Of a DNA stretch of 64,000 nt, positions 24,821 to 35,099 are shown one piece after another (the first letter of the stretch is position 1; each line of letters begins with the position of its first letter). Where the stretch lies: NCBI GenBank assembly GCA_965649825.1, contig OZ287708.1, positions 124,001-188,000 on the forward strand. The letters run 5' to 3'. A program made the translations under genes and the position numbers. The DNA is from Penicillus capitatus (Eukaryota; Chlorophyta). Below the pieces are notes generated by a model. The model saw only the letters and a program-made list of their open reading frames with translations. It was not told where the DNA came from and made no database searches.

Positions 24821-25436
24821 TCATCGTGCATGCATCTCGTTGATGAGGGTCTGCAACACGTCTTCGATGCGCTCTCTATGCAGGGACGGATCAAGAAGCC
24901 ATGCACGCAACAAGACCTAGTGCCATCCATGAGATCCATTCCGTTATGGTAACCACACTTCGAGAGTATCGCTTTGTTGAGAAATTTCCGTTTTCGCGGG
25001 TTCCCTTATCTGTTCCAACAGTGCATTGTGAATCTTCATTTTCGTCTCTGTCTCTTTCTTGTACATCTCGCACACCTCCTTGATCCAGTCATCTGCGAAA
25101 AAACATCGTAGAACTGGGACATTCAACAACGGTGATAAAACGTATGAGTTTAAGATCAAGCTTCTCGAAGACAACATGATGCCAATAGTTATCCGTTGTA
25201 TTTTCCGAACCTGCCTGCAAAACACGCAACGCGGTCCTGCATCGAAAACCATATTGGCAGCCTGATGATGCATTTTATGGATCTCACTGGATCATCTCTG
25301 CTGCACGTTGCAGTTTCTCAATCTCAACGTCCAAATCTCGCAAATTGTATCGAATCGTCTCTCTATATTTCTTTTGACAAGCCGCTGGCAGATCTGGAAT
25401 CGTTGCAAGAATACCGAGATCGAGATCGGGAAACAT
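24821..25436 (-). CDS. Hypothetical helical/coiled-coil protein
   Basis: ATG 25436 opens MFPDLDLGILATIPDLP, followed by a long charged helix (YRETIRYNLRDLDVEIEKL). After short introns come DDWIKEVCEMYKKETETKMK with LLEQIREPAKTEIS, then LHRERIEDVLQTLINEMHAR and TGA at 24821-24823. It is almost all helix with heptad-like spacing. I do not recognise the family; small kinetochore or ciliary coiled-coil proteins look like this, but so do many others. It lies 151 bp upstream of SPAG16 on the same strand and is transcribed away from SAMHD1. Confidence 0.5.
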
Positions 25437-25862
25437 TCTGCCATTCAGTCGATTTCAGAATGCCATAGATAACTGCCATGCTGCAAGAAAGCTCACAAAG
25501 ACGACAAATATGTATTTGTGGCATCACTGGCGCAATCAAACCATGCAGCATGTGCTTCCTACAATCATTGCGTCATGGACTGTCCAACGCCGAAGGAGCA
25601 GGACAACCTCCCATTTCAGTTTCCCTTCTCTGAAGGCATTAATCGCTTCGCGTACCATTCTCTACATCGATCCTTTCTCTAGTGGCTCGCATCTCCTCTG
25701 TATACAGGGATGACCTGTGTCTTTCTCTGCCACTGTCTGAACTCCGTTACCGACATGTGGACGAATGGGATATCATGGACCAAATGAGATTATGTGAGTC
25801 GTGCTGTTCTTTGATGTCGTATAGATTCTTCCATTTGTACTTTGTCTTCTCGTGTCGATATC

Positions 25863-27525
25863 ATGAACGAGGAAGTGGCCGATCTGTGCATGGCGGACAC
25901 CGATTCGTCATCGAATAGTCCGTGCACTCCGCCAGCGGACGATGTCGACAGTCCGTTTATGCAACATCACGAGAGCAAGTACTTCAACGACCCGGTCCAC
26001 GGAGGGTTTCACCTTGGAGCTGCCGCTTGTGCTTTTGTGGATACCAAGCCATTCCAGAGATTGCGTCATTTGAAGCAACTCGGCTTTTCTTACTATGTCT
26101 ACCCCGGTGCCTCACATAATCGATTTGAGCACTGCTTGGGTGTTGGACATCTTGCTGGAAAATGGGCCAGATCACTCATGCAGTGTCATCGATTACCTCA
26201 CGAGGAAATGGATCGCTGTGCCACTCTTGTAGAAATTGCCGGTCTGTGTCACGATCTGGGACATGGACCTTTCTCGCATGCTTGGGAACAGTCCATTCTC
26301 CCGAGCCTTGGCGTTCGCAACTGGTCTGCATTCGTTTTTCCTTATGATTTGTCCACCGGATGATTGTCAGGTGCCACGAGAAAATGAGTTCGACGCTGGT
26401 GGAGTACATCTTTGACCGACACGACATTGAAGATCGTTTCGATCTGAATCGCCACGATATGGACACGATACAGAATCTCATCGCTGGAGAGAAGCCCACA
26501 CATGCGGAATACTACAGCGGACTGCCCGTTTATCTGTTTGATATTGTGAATAACCGTTGCAGTGGCATCGATGTGGATAAGATGGACTACCTGCAAAGGG
26601 ATGCGCTTCACAGCCACGTCACCGTTTCTGCACCCTACGGCCGATTCCTCGACTTTGCAAAGGTAGCTGCCTGACAGGCCCTTCATCAGGGACCGATGCA
26701 GCCGTGGTCCGATCGTAGACGGATGATCGAAGTATCCTCTTCCGGATGCGTGAGCTCGGCAATTTTGTTGAGATGTTCAAAGATCGAATGAAAATGCATC
26801 GCGTCGTTTACAAGCACAAGTCCGATCTTTTGTGGCGATGGTGTAGTCTATGACATTGCTTTTAGGATAACTGTTGCCATTGGATTGATGGTGGCCGATG
26901 CTTTGCATCACGTGGGACATGAACTGCAGCTGCCGGCTCGAAGTCACAATCCCGATGCGTTCCTCAAACTCAAAGATTCGTTGCTGGAATACGTCTACGA
27001 ACACTATCAGTCGAACTCGCCCGGAGCTCAAAGAGCAAAGGAGCTATGCAGAAGGATTGAGTCGAGACAACTGTACACACTCTGTGGAGAAATGGCCATT
27101 CCCGAGAACCACATTCCTTGGTTCCTGACAAACAAAGTGACTGCCAGTGATATCACCACTCGACAGAAAACCGATGGCCAGGTGAGACCCTGATAGACGA
27201 CAGAGATGTCTGCCATGCCTAACAGGTCGATCTGAGGCCAGAAGACATTCACATATCCTACAACTATGCAGACTGTGGAATGAAGGACAAGAATCCGATT
27301 CGCAGAGTCAAGTGCTATCAAGAGCGTTTCGAGGAGATCGGCATCATGGCAGAAGAAATCGAACCCATTCAACGACTATCCATCCGAGTCTACTGCAAGA
27401 ACAGGGAACATGAGGGCGCTGTGAGAGCTGCTTTCGGGTCATTCAAGAAATCATTTGCGCCCGAGCTGTCCACTCCTGACCGCAATGAGAGGAGGTCCTT
27501 GGACGCGCAGTACTTGTCTGAATGA
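25863..27525 (+). CDS. SAMHD1: SAMHD1-type HD-domain dNTP triphosphohydrolase
   Basis: ATG 25863. An acidic, Ser-rich N terminus of about 35 residues leads straight into the HD domain: YFNDPVHGGFHL, FQRLRHLKQLGFSYYVYPGASHNRFEH, LCHDLGHGPFSH, then after an intron GIDVDKMDYLQRD. The metal ligands (His in NRFEH, His-Asp in HDLGH, Asp in IDVDKMD) are all present. The C-terminal lobe follows, with DCGMKDKNPI and RLSIRVYCK as in animal SAMHD1. No SAM domain is seen at the N terminus. The family hydrolyses dNTPs to deoxynucleosides and triphosphate. It limits dNTP pools and, in animals, viral reverse transcription; a defence role in this organism is only possible. Confidence 0.9.
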
Positions 27526-28428
27526 AATTGGCGGCGCTTCGCTGACGTGCATGCAAGTAGACGTCGTGACAGTCATGACCAATTTCGTTTTCCATTCGTT
27601 TTCCTTTCTGCTGCTTGCCGTCCGCGACCGGCAGCGTGCATTGATTCTTGACTCTTGTGATGGAGGGCTGGGTCAAAAACATATCATTGGACCTATTATG
27701 AAGTGGGGATGTGTCGAGGGAAAATGATATAGTGTTCCACGAAATCAAGCCAGGTGGACGCATATGTTCTCTGAACCCCTTGACGGACTGCAGCGTTAAA
27801 TATGCGTTCATCTTTCGCTTCTCTTTCACAAGTGTTCGTGTCGGGTCTCGATTTCATTTCATAGAGTCCACAAGATCTCGGGAATTTGCATATTCTTCGA
27901 TCCTTGGCTGATGCAGTTAGGCACTCCTTCGCTGAATGGGATACTGGTTGAGGATTCGGGACCTTTTGGCTTTGGGATTCGCGAATTGTAAAAGCGAATG
28001 CCTAAGAAATGTGGATCTCTCCAGTCGGAAGCGCGCCAAAACCCACACCGTCCAGAGCTATGTTCTCTGTCCTACCGACCGCTGAGCTATCTCAATGCCG
28101 TCAGCAGTGACGACAACAAACACGACATCGATCCATTGACATTTCAATCTCGAAGCAAAGCATACGGGATGCACGATCTTGCAAAAAGAGACAGGCGCGA
28201 TCCGACTGAGGAAAACCGTTCCCCGTTATCTATTGTGCCTACTGCTCTCGGATCGTTCAAGGTGGAAAGCTGCATACATCTTGTGTCGTGAAGAGGGATC
28301 ATTGGAAAGGGCAATCGCGTCTGTCGTTTGTTTTGCCGTCAGAGATATCCTTGAAAGAGCCTTTTCGTTGTACGTGTCGACATTTTTAAACAAATGACGG
28401 CGAGAAATTGAGCGGATCATTCGCCACG
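27526..28428. other. Intergenic, with a tRNA-like relic
   Basis: The 3' flank of SAMHD1. Overlapping short frames only. At about 28,023-28,096 the minus strand reads TAGCTCAGCGG (box A-like) followed by a 5-bp stem and 7-nt loop with CAT in the anticodon position (28,053-28,069). The acceptor and T arms do not pair properly, so I do not call a tRNA gene. The shared duplicated block starts at 28,429. Confidence 0.4.
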
Positions 28429-29100
28429 ATGCATAACGATCTGTGATGCTCACCGCACTGAGTCATCATGCCATCTATCCCCTCTGACTCCATAGCTGAG
28501 ATGTGTGCCGGTTTCGCTTACCAGTTTTCATCTTGCTTCTCCATGCAGCAGCCATTACTGCTCCCTTGATATGCTTTGTGCTGTCTGTCAGATCGCCGAG
28601 AGTTGCTGACGCCGAGATTCGTATCTAGACTGAAATTGAAAACTGCATTCGGTTGTCGCGTGCATCGAGTTCCTATGCATCGATGTCTGGATGTGCGAGC
28701 GATCCTTCAGTTGGCACAGTCTATGACAGCCAGCTCCTGCATGCTCTAAGACTGCGAAGTTGTTCTTGATGTTGTGTATTGTGAAGTACAATTGACATAC
28801 CGTGTGCATTCTGACGCTGTGTTCCTGATTGTTTGTATAGAATCCGACACGCACATATTGAACGTTGACGTCACACATAATTATACCATACACACTTTGT
28901 AAACGTCGACAACACTTTAATCAGAACTGAACTCGATCACAGTGGTGGTGTGACGCTCTCTCACTCGCGAGCACACGTCGTCATCTCTGTACGGCAAGAT
29001 AGGTTGGCGGCGCCGCCATGCTGCATTCTATTCTGCGCAGGCAATCTCCATCTGAGATAAACGCGCTGACAGCTGAAGTTCCTGAAAAATCGTCCAGTGC

Positions 29101-29200
29101 NNNNNNNNNNNNNNNNNNNNNNNNNNNNNNNNNNNNNNNNNNNNNNNNNNNNNNNNNNNNNNNNNNNNNNNNNNNNNNNNNNNNNNNNNNNNNNNNNNNN
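29101..29200. other. Assembly gap (100 N)
   Basis: One hundred N bases, the usual placeholder for a gap of unknown size. It cuts block A inside the copy of the small ORF that is complete in block B at 36,658 and sits next to tandem repeats, so missing satellite DNA is likely. Confidence 0.99.
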
Positions 29201-29760
29201 TCATAGCGATAGAACATCCAGGACGGCCTCCACTGGCCACCAGCAAGCAAACAGATCGTCATGGGTATCCAATAGCAGCAGCCAATCACATCGAGTCATA
29301 GCGATAGAACATCCAGGACGGCCTCCACTGGCCACCAGCAAGCAAACAGATCGTCATGGGTATCCAATAGCAGCAGCCAATCACATCGAGTCACAGCGAT
29401 AGAACATCCAGGACGGCCTCCACTGGCCACCAGCAAGCAAACAGATCATCATAGGCATCCGATAGCAGCAGGGCAGTAAACAGATCGGCATGGGCATCCA
29501 ATAGCAGCAGGGCAGTAAACAGATCGGCATGGGCATCCAATGGCAGCAGGGCAGCAAACAGATCGTCATGGGCATCCAATAGCAGCAGAGCAGCAACAGC
29601 CACTAATCTCAATCACCAATCTCAGCCACCAGTCTCAGTCCTCCAGTATCAATCTCAGCCACCAGCCACCAGCCACCAGTATCAATCTCAGCCACCAGTC
29701 TCTCTCAACAATCTCCAGCCACCAGTCTCTCTCAACAATCTCCAGCCACCAGTCTTAATC
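29201..29760. repeat. Tandem repeats of block A (95-bp, 39-bp and about 24-bp units)
   Basis: From 29,201 a 95-bp unit (starting TCATAGCGATAGAACATCC) repeats two to three times. It passes into a 39-bp unit (GGCAGTAAACAGATCGGCAT..) and then a 24-bp CCAGTCTCTCTCAACAATCT-like unit up to about 29,760. All are CAG/CCA-rich and resemble the array at 39,990-41,110 in block B. The ORFs that cross it are repeat artefacts. Confidence 0.8.
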
Positions 29761-29982
29761 ACAGCGAGACACAGGGTAAGAAAACACGCCAGCCTCCGTG
29801 CAGCAAAGCAGCAAATATTGAGCAGCAGCCTCATGTAAAACACAGCGGATGAGTTTCTACAGCCTCCGGGCCAAAAACGCACAGAGCCAACCACAACAAA
29901 GCGGAGGTGGAATGGCAGAGAAACACGGCACAGAAAAACAGCCCCCTTTGCATCTTTGTATTTTTTTAAATTTTCATTTTTT

Positions 29983-30067
29983 AGTCACACTTTTCAGAGT
30001 GTGACTTTTCTTTATTATTTATTATTTATTCTTTATTTTTTCTCGCACAAAAAAAAAAAGTGTGAGA
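29983..30067 (-). terminator. Two stem-loops downstream of the block A proline-rich gene
   Basis: AGTCACACT-loop-AGTGTGACT (29,983-30,006, 9-bp stem) and TCTCGCAC-A/T run-GTGTGAGA (30,041-30,067). They lie about 95-180 bp past the stop codon of the minus-strand gene. The same pair occurs at the same distance in block C. They are probably 3'-UTR or 3'-end processing elements; that role is inferred. Confidence 0.45.
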
Positions 30068-30162
30068 TGTGATATTGAAAAAGAAAACTTTTTGTTTTTG
30101 TTTTATTTTTTGCAGCCAATAGAAAACAGCTCAAAAAGCGGAGATCTGTCGCCCTATCTGTC

Positions 30163-31494
30163 CTAAAATTGGACAGAAACCTACACAAAAGGAAAAGCAT
30201 AAGAGAGACAAAGAAGAGAAATTCACTTACGCAGTGCCCAGACATGAAGAACAGACGTTCTGGGATGGCCGTCGAAGAGATCCGGACACATTCGCCGGAC
30301 ATAAAGAACGGACGGCGGTGGAATCCGGGAGGCGTGACTGGGAAAATGAAGGGACGGGGAGGGATGGGAGGAGGGGCATTCAGACAAAAAAGAGATGTCC
30401 GTTGGGGGAAGGGAGGTGGTCGGGCAGGGAGAGAGAAAAAGAGGGGACGAGAGGGGATTAGAGGGGAAGGAGTTGCAGGTATACAGAATACCTGGGGGCG
30501 CGCAGGAAACAAAGGAGATTGGCTCTGCGGCCCGGACGGCGGGAAGAAGACGGGCTGTGGAATCGGAGCCGGAGACCACTCCATGATGGGCGGCTGGGCC
30601 GATTGGGCGGCGGCAGGCGGCGCCGGAACAGGCGACCACTCCATGTGTGGTGCCTGGGAAGCTGGCGGCTGTGGCGGCGCTCCAGGACCCGTGGACGGCG
30701 GCGGCACAGCAGACTGTGAGGCGGCAGGAGGTTGGACTGGCGGCGACTGAGGAGATGCGGATGGCGGCGGCGCTCCAAAGGCGGCGGCTGTCTGTGGCGG
30801 CGCTCCATGATGGGCGGCTGTCGGCGTGGCTCCTTGCCGCGAGGCTGTCTGCGGCGGCGCTCCAGAACCCGAGGACAGCGGCGGCACATGAGACTGTGAG
30901 GCGGCAGGAGGAGCGGATGGCGGCGGCGCTCCATGCTGGGTGGCTGGCGGTGGCGGCGGCGCATATGCTGGGACGCGCTGCGGAGGCGGCTGAGCAGCAG
31001 GCTGGCCCTCTTGGGCCAACCGCGCTTGCCTCTCCGCAGCCGAGAGGACCCTAGCTCTCCGCATGGGCCGCGGCTGTGGGGTTTGGACCCTATTGGGTCC
31101 AAACCGCACAGGAGGGGTCTGCGCATCGATGTGCGCTTGACCCCTCTGCGCAGTTGTTCGGGATTTTAAATCCCAATACAACTGCGCACGCGCGGCCTCA
31201 TCCAAGCCCTCGAAGGCCCTGGGCGGGTGACTTCCCAGGACCTCCCTCAACGTGACTTGGGCAAAGCTGGGAACACACAAGTGTTAGAGATCAGTCGAAG
31301 AAGAGTTTGTCGACGCGTCGCGCGCTGCAGAGCTTCTCGACTGCAGCCGGACGCATGCGTGTTGTGTTCATGGAGAGCGTCCAGCCGCAGGCGAAAGGCT
31401 CTGTAGCGCGCGACGAGTCGACGAATGGCCACGGGACTTACGGTCTGTCAGGATATCCGTAATCTTCTTCTGTAAACATGCGTGCGTCGGCCAT
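30163..31494 (-). CDS. Orphan proline-rich protein, copy A (three exons)
   Basis: Exons 31,494-31,442, 31,266-30,231 and 30,180-30,163 splice in frame to 368 aa. The protein starts MADARMFTEEDYGYPDRP and continues FAQVTLREVLGSHPP. A conserved, charged N-terminal part (to about residue 120, with GPNRVQTPQPR) leads into a variable Pro/Ala/Gln-rich middle. It ends with about six degenerate 13-15-residue repeats of the form P-x-R-x-x-x-F-x-x-P (such as IPSRPLFFSLPA) and finishes ..FFMSGHCVSVQF. The third exon codes for only five residues. I recognise no domain. The middle differs most between copies; both ends are conserved. A TATA box lies 82 bp upstream. There is no signal peptide or membrane segment. 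Confidence 0.7.
31267..31441 (-). other. First intron of copy A, forming a long hairpin
   Basis: 175-nt intron, GTAAGT to CCCAG. Its two halves are near-perfect inverted repeats of about 45 nt around a short loop holding GCATGCG. Several positions differ from copies B and C but still mostly pair: GACTCG opposite CGCGTC here, where B and C have GAAACG opposite CGTTTC. Confidence 0.75.
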
Positions 31495-31575
31495 ATCTTC
31501 TTCTTCTCTTGAGCGCGCGGAAAACAGGAAGGAGTTCGAACAACTCGACAGTGCGGAAGGGTCTGTGACAGGACC

Positions 31576-31581
31576 TTTATA
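31576..31581 (-). promoter_or_regulatory. TATA box of proline-rich gene copy A
   Basis: TATAAA on the minus strand in the context GGCCTATAAAGG, 82 bp before the ATG at 31,494. It is at an equivalent place in copies B and C, below a GC-rich near-palindrome (GGCGGCGCATG.. type). Confidence 0.6.
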
Positions 31582-32461
31582 GGCCGCCTCGGTTGCCGAG
31601 CGCGGCCTGCGGGTGGCGGCTGGGAACCGTGACCGTTTGGCGGCGCTGCATGCGCCGCCGGACAAACGATCGGCCGCCAGACGTCCAGAAACGCTGAGCA
31701 CTGTCATCGGGATGCGCGTCGCGAAAGGGAGAGCACTTCTGGAAGCTTTTCTAAGTTTTTTTACAGTCAAAGTTCTCTACAGTTTGTCGGCATGTTCCGC
31801 TCTGAGTGTAACGCGCATGCGTTCTCTGCGGCTGTTTCGACGCGATTCTCCGAACGGCCAACCGCTCGAGCCAGCTCCGCGTTGCCTGGGCATAGAAATG
31901 AGGCGGTCTCTCTCGTTCGCAGGATCGGCACGGACTCTGCGTCGAGAGGGCCTTCTGTTTCGGGCGTCTCCGTCGCAAACGCCGTCGACAGAGCGTTCTG
32001 CGCGGTGTAACGCGAGTCGGTTTGAGGAGATGTCGTTGGTCCTAACTCCCTCGAACATGGAAGGCGGAACCGACGACGCCTTCTGCGAGAAGCAAACGGC
32101 CACGGAGTCGTCGTTTCGGTTCGTGCTCGCACACAGCGTCGAGTGAGTGCTTTGGAGGACGCCGTTCGCTTCGACCAGCGAAGTCGGTCGCGTTGTGCGG
32201 ATGCTGTGCAGGACTGCTGTTCTGTCTGCGAATCCGTAGATCAGGCAGTCTCGAGAGCAACCTGTTTGATGGCGCTGTCGATCGCGGCCTGGGCCAGTTG
32301 TGATCCGATGCTATCACCTACCTTCTCTCAGGCGTATTCCACTGTGCAGAGCGCACCAAAGAGGCAGATTGTCATTGGAAAGGGATGACATGCTGCTGCG
32401 TCCTCGTTGGAATCGTCCATGCCGTTCCGTTCTAGTGTCCTGCGAGTTCTGATGCTGTGGT

Positions 32462-32933
32462 GGCTGTGACGGAGAACGTCCGTCTTCTGTTCGGAGACCA
32501 CTTGTCGAACATCTCTGTAATGAAAGACGAACAACTTCCGCCGAGTGTTCTGTGCGCGCGGGGCGTTCCTGGACGATGTCGTCAGTGCTGTCCGCGTGCT
32601 CTTGGACAGTAAGTGCACTGTGGAATGCATGAACGGCAGAGACTGTAGTCACGCCTGCTCTCGGCCCTGCCGTTCGGACCAGCGACTCGGCATTCCTCGC
32701 AGAACACCGAGATGCCTGTCGACGTCGGCGTGTTGGATCGATACCGAGGAATGCATTCGCATAGCAAAGCGTCCTCAAAACAACGGTGCGAGAATACACA
32801 CATTACGTGATGCGGCTCTGTAGACGGTAAAACGATTTCAGATGCGAGAGAGTTTGTTCGGGTGCTAAAAGAATGCGACTGTCCACTCCTCGATGTTTCG
32901 GCTGGCAAATCGAGACGAGACAGAAGGGGATGA
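32462..32933 (+). CDS. Conserved spliced ORF of unknown function, block A (3' part)
   Basis: Reading GTGGCTGTGACGGAGAACGTC onward gives VTENVRLLFGDHLSNISVMKDE. Two short introns (32,609-32,648 with GTAAGT donor; 32,786-32,823) then keep the frame open through a Cys-rich stretch to DGKTISDAREFVRVLKECDC and a TGA at 32,931. Block B has the same introns, frame and stop. Upstream exons could not be fixed; segments such as AVQDCCSVCESVDQAVS in the same orientation may belong. Short Cys-containing helices are seen but no family is recognised. Confidence 0.35.
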
Positions 32934-33304
32934 ATCCAATCGTGGATTCAGTTCCTACCCTTCACTGCATCTACGCGAGCATCCTGCGCAGAGAACTGAT
33001 GGATCTCGATATCTTTACGAGGCCAAACCTCCTGCGCTGAGAGCACGACGATTGACCGGTGAATAGGAAGAGGAGCGAGAGATGCAAGGGCATCTGGAAA
33101 GAGCTAACGCCGACCTCGCTGAACGCAGGCCTCACTTCAACGAAAGAACAGCGAAAACGAGCGCGTGGCGAGAGAGCATGCTTCGGTCGTTCGAGAACTG
33201 AGAAGCAATGTGCGTCTCTGTGGCTCTCGTGTGGAGGGATCGCGAATGATGTGGCGTGCCTGCCTGCTTTCGTGATCAGATTCTACACGAGAAACGCAGA
33301 ACGC

Positions 33305-33420
33305 GAGAAATGGAGATGCGATTCGTAGCAGTCTTGCAAGAGAGTCTTTCCAAGGCTCGTGGTTTACTCGACCGAACGACGCAAGAGATCGACGTCGTTG
33401 GCAGCGTGGTGTGACGGACT
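33305..33420 (+). pseudogene. Fragment similar to the 5' part of the URI-like gene
   Basis: ATGCGATTCGTAGCAGTCTTGCAAG.. codes for MRFVAVLQESLSKARGLLDR. It matches, with a small indel, the sequence at about 35,158-35,245 in front of the URI-like gene. It sits between the right edge of block A and the Hsp70 fragment, so it looks like a duplication remnant. Confidence 0.45.
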
Positions 33421-33496
33421 GTCACCACTGTACCAGGTTTGCATCTGCCAATGATGACCAGCGTATGTATACTATGTGCTTGTCTGCCTGCTCTAG

Positions 33497-34884
33497 CCTA
33501 CTTCAATGATTCTCAGAGACAGGCCAGCAAAGATGCCGGACGTATTGCTGGATTGGAAGTCATGCGTATTATCAATGAACCGACGGCAGCTGCATTGGCC
33601 TATGGTGTCGATAAGAGAGAGGGATCGGTGGCCGTTTATGATTTGGGTGGTGGTACCTTCCTTATCTCCATCCTTGGGATCACAGGCGGCGTCTTCGAAG
33701 TGAAAGCCACAAACGGAGATACCTTTCTGGGTGGCGAGGATTTCGACAACACCCTGCTGACGTACATCATCGAGGAATTCAAAAAAGATCAGGGGATCGA
33801 TCTGACAAAGGATCGTTTAGCCGTTCGGAGACTCAGAGAGGCGGCAGAGAAGGCAAAGATTGAGCTGTCATCGACGACAACGACCGATATCGATCTTCCG
33901 TTCATTACAGCAGATGCATCCGGCGCCAAGCACCTGCATCAAACCTTGACGCGGGCAAAGTACGAATCTCTGGTCAGTTTACTGCTGGACCGAACAAAAC
34001 AGCCCTGTCAGAACTGCCTCAAAGATGCCGGAGTGTCCCGTGCCGATATCAACGACATCGTTCTGGTGGGCGGCATGACGCGTGTGCCAAAGGTGCATGA
34101 AATTGTCAAGGGCATTTTTGGCAAGGACCCATCTCGTGGGGTCAACCCGGACGAGGTGGTGGCCATGGGTGCCGCCATCCAAGGTGGTGCGCTGCGAGGT
34201 GACCGAGGCGACCTCTTACTGCTGGATGTCACTCCTCTGTCGACGGGAATCGAGACATTGGGAGGGGTGATGATCGTGATGATCCCCCGTAACACCACTG
34301 TGCCGACCAAGAAGACCCAGACCTTCTCTACTGCCGCTGACATGCAGACCCAAGTGGGGATCAAGGTCTTCCATGGCGAAAGACAGATGGTTACCGACAA
34401 CAAACTTCTCGGAGAGTTTGAGCTCGTCGGCATTCCTCCTGCATCCAGAGGTGTTCCACAGATTGATGTGACGTTTGGCATGGATGCGGACGGCATCATG
34501 CACGTCTCTGCTAAAGACAAAGCCACCAGCAAAGAACAGAAGATCACCATTCAGTCCTCTCGTGGTCTCTCCGAAGAGCAGATCCAAGATATGGTGCGCC
34601 AGAGTGAGCAGTTTGCAGAGGAAGACAAGAAGAGGAACGAGCTTGTCGAGGTTAAGAACAATGCCGACTCCCTCTGCTATACAGCCGAAAAGAACCTGGA
34701 AGAGAACAAAAGCAAACTTCCTCAGAATATCACCGACGATGTCAATACAGCTATGTCAGAGCTGAGAGCCGCCAAAGAGAAAGACGACCTCGAAAACATC
34801 GCGATGGCCATTAAGAAGCTGAATCAAGCGTTGATGAAGATCGGTGAGGCGATTTCTGGCTCATCAGACAAAGGCAGCAGCTAG
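33497..34884 (+). pseudogene. 5'-truncated mitochondrial-type Hsp70
   Basis: Open from [22 protein letters not shown] to the end of the C-terminal lid, then TAG. Order is normal for DnaK/mortalin: half of the ATPase domain ([22 protein letters not shown]), linker-proximal [11 protein letters not shown], substrate domain, helical lid. About 190 N-terminal residues are missing, including the first phosphate loop, and upstream DNA shows no matching exon. A splice acceptor (CTCTAG) abuts the first recognisable codon. Usually fixed positions are changed: GGGTFLIS where the family has GGGTFDIS, and PLSTGIE instead of PLSLGIE. The frame is still free of stops for 460 codons. Probably a young pseudogene or truncated duplicate. 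Confidence 0.7.
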
Positions 34885-35099
34885 GGAGAACCTGCAGCGG
34901 GAGGAGATCGAGAAAAGGCTCCAGGATAGAGAAAAGAGTGACAAAGGTGTCCCTCGGTGTCAAAATGCGAGATACAGAAATGCCATGTTTCTATGTCTAA
35001 CTCTCTCGCTAACTGCGGTTGCTTGGATCGCACCAGCCGCGACCTCCGCGCCACACCGCAAAGTTTGATCTCGCATCAATTCGCAACTGTCCGTCTGCC

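Larger units (their letters stand above)
28429..33010 (+). repeat. Duplicated block A (direct repeat of block B)
   Basis: Begins at ATGCATAACGATCTGTG, the same sequence that opens block B at 36,073. Similarity to B runs through the small-ORF region and tandem arrays, the proline-rich gene, its upstream GC-rich segment and the spliced ORF, and fades near 33,010. Block A has shorter arrays, contains the assembly gap, and lacks the right-hand part with NDUFA6. No transposase, reverse transcriptase, terminal inverted repeat or obvious target duplication was seen, so it is described as a segmental duplication. Confidence 0.75.

Noticed and set aside
28023-28096. Minus-strand tRNA-Met-like sequence
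   Set aside because: Box A and a perfect anticodon stem with CAT are present, but position 33 is A, the D stem has a mismatch, the T loop is wrong and the acceptor ends do not pair. At best a relic.
29201-29760. Subtelomeric or telomeric repeats
   Set aside because: No TTTAGGG, TTAGGG or similar telomere words were seen anywhere in the window; the arrays are interstitial satellites flanked by genes.
28429-33010. Blocks A, B and C as a transposable element family
   Set aside because: No transposase, integrase or reverse transcriptase, no terminal inverted repeats and no clear target-site duplications; copies B and C include an ordinary host gene (NDUFA6). Segmental duplication fits better, though a non-autonomous element inside the block cannot be excluded.
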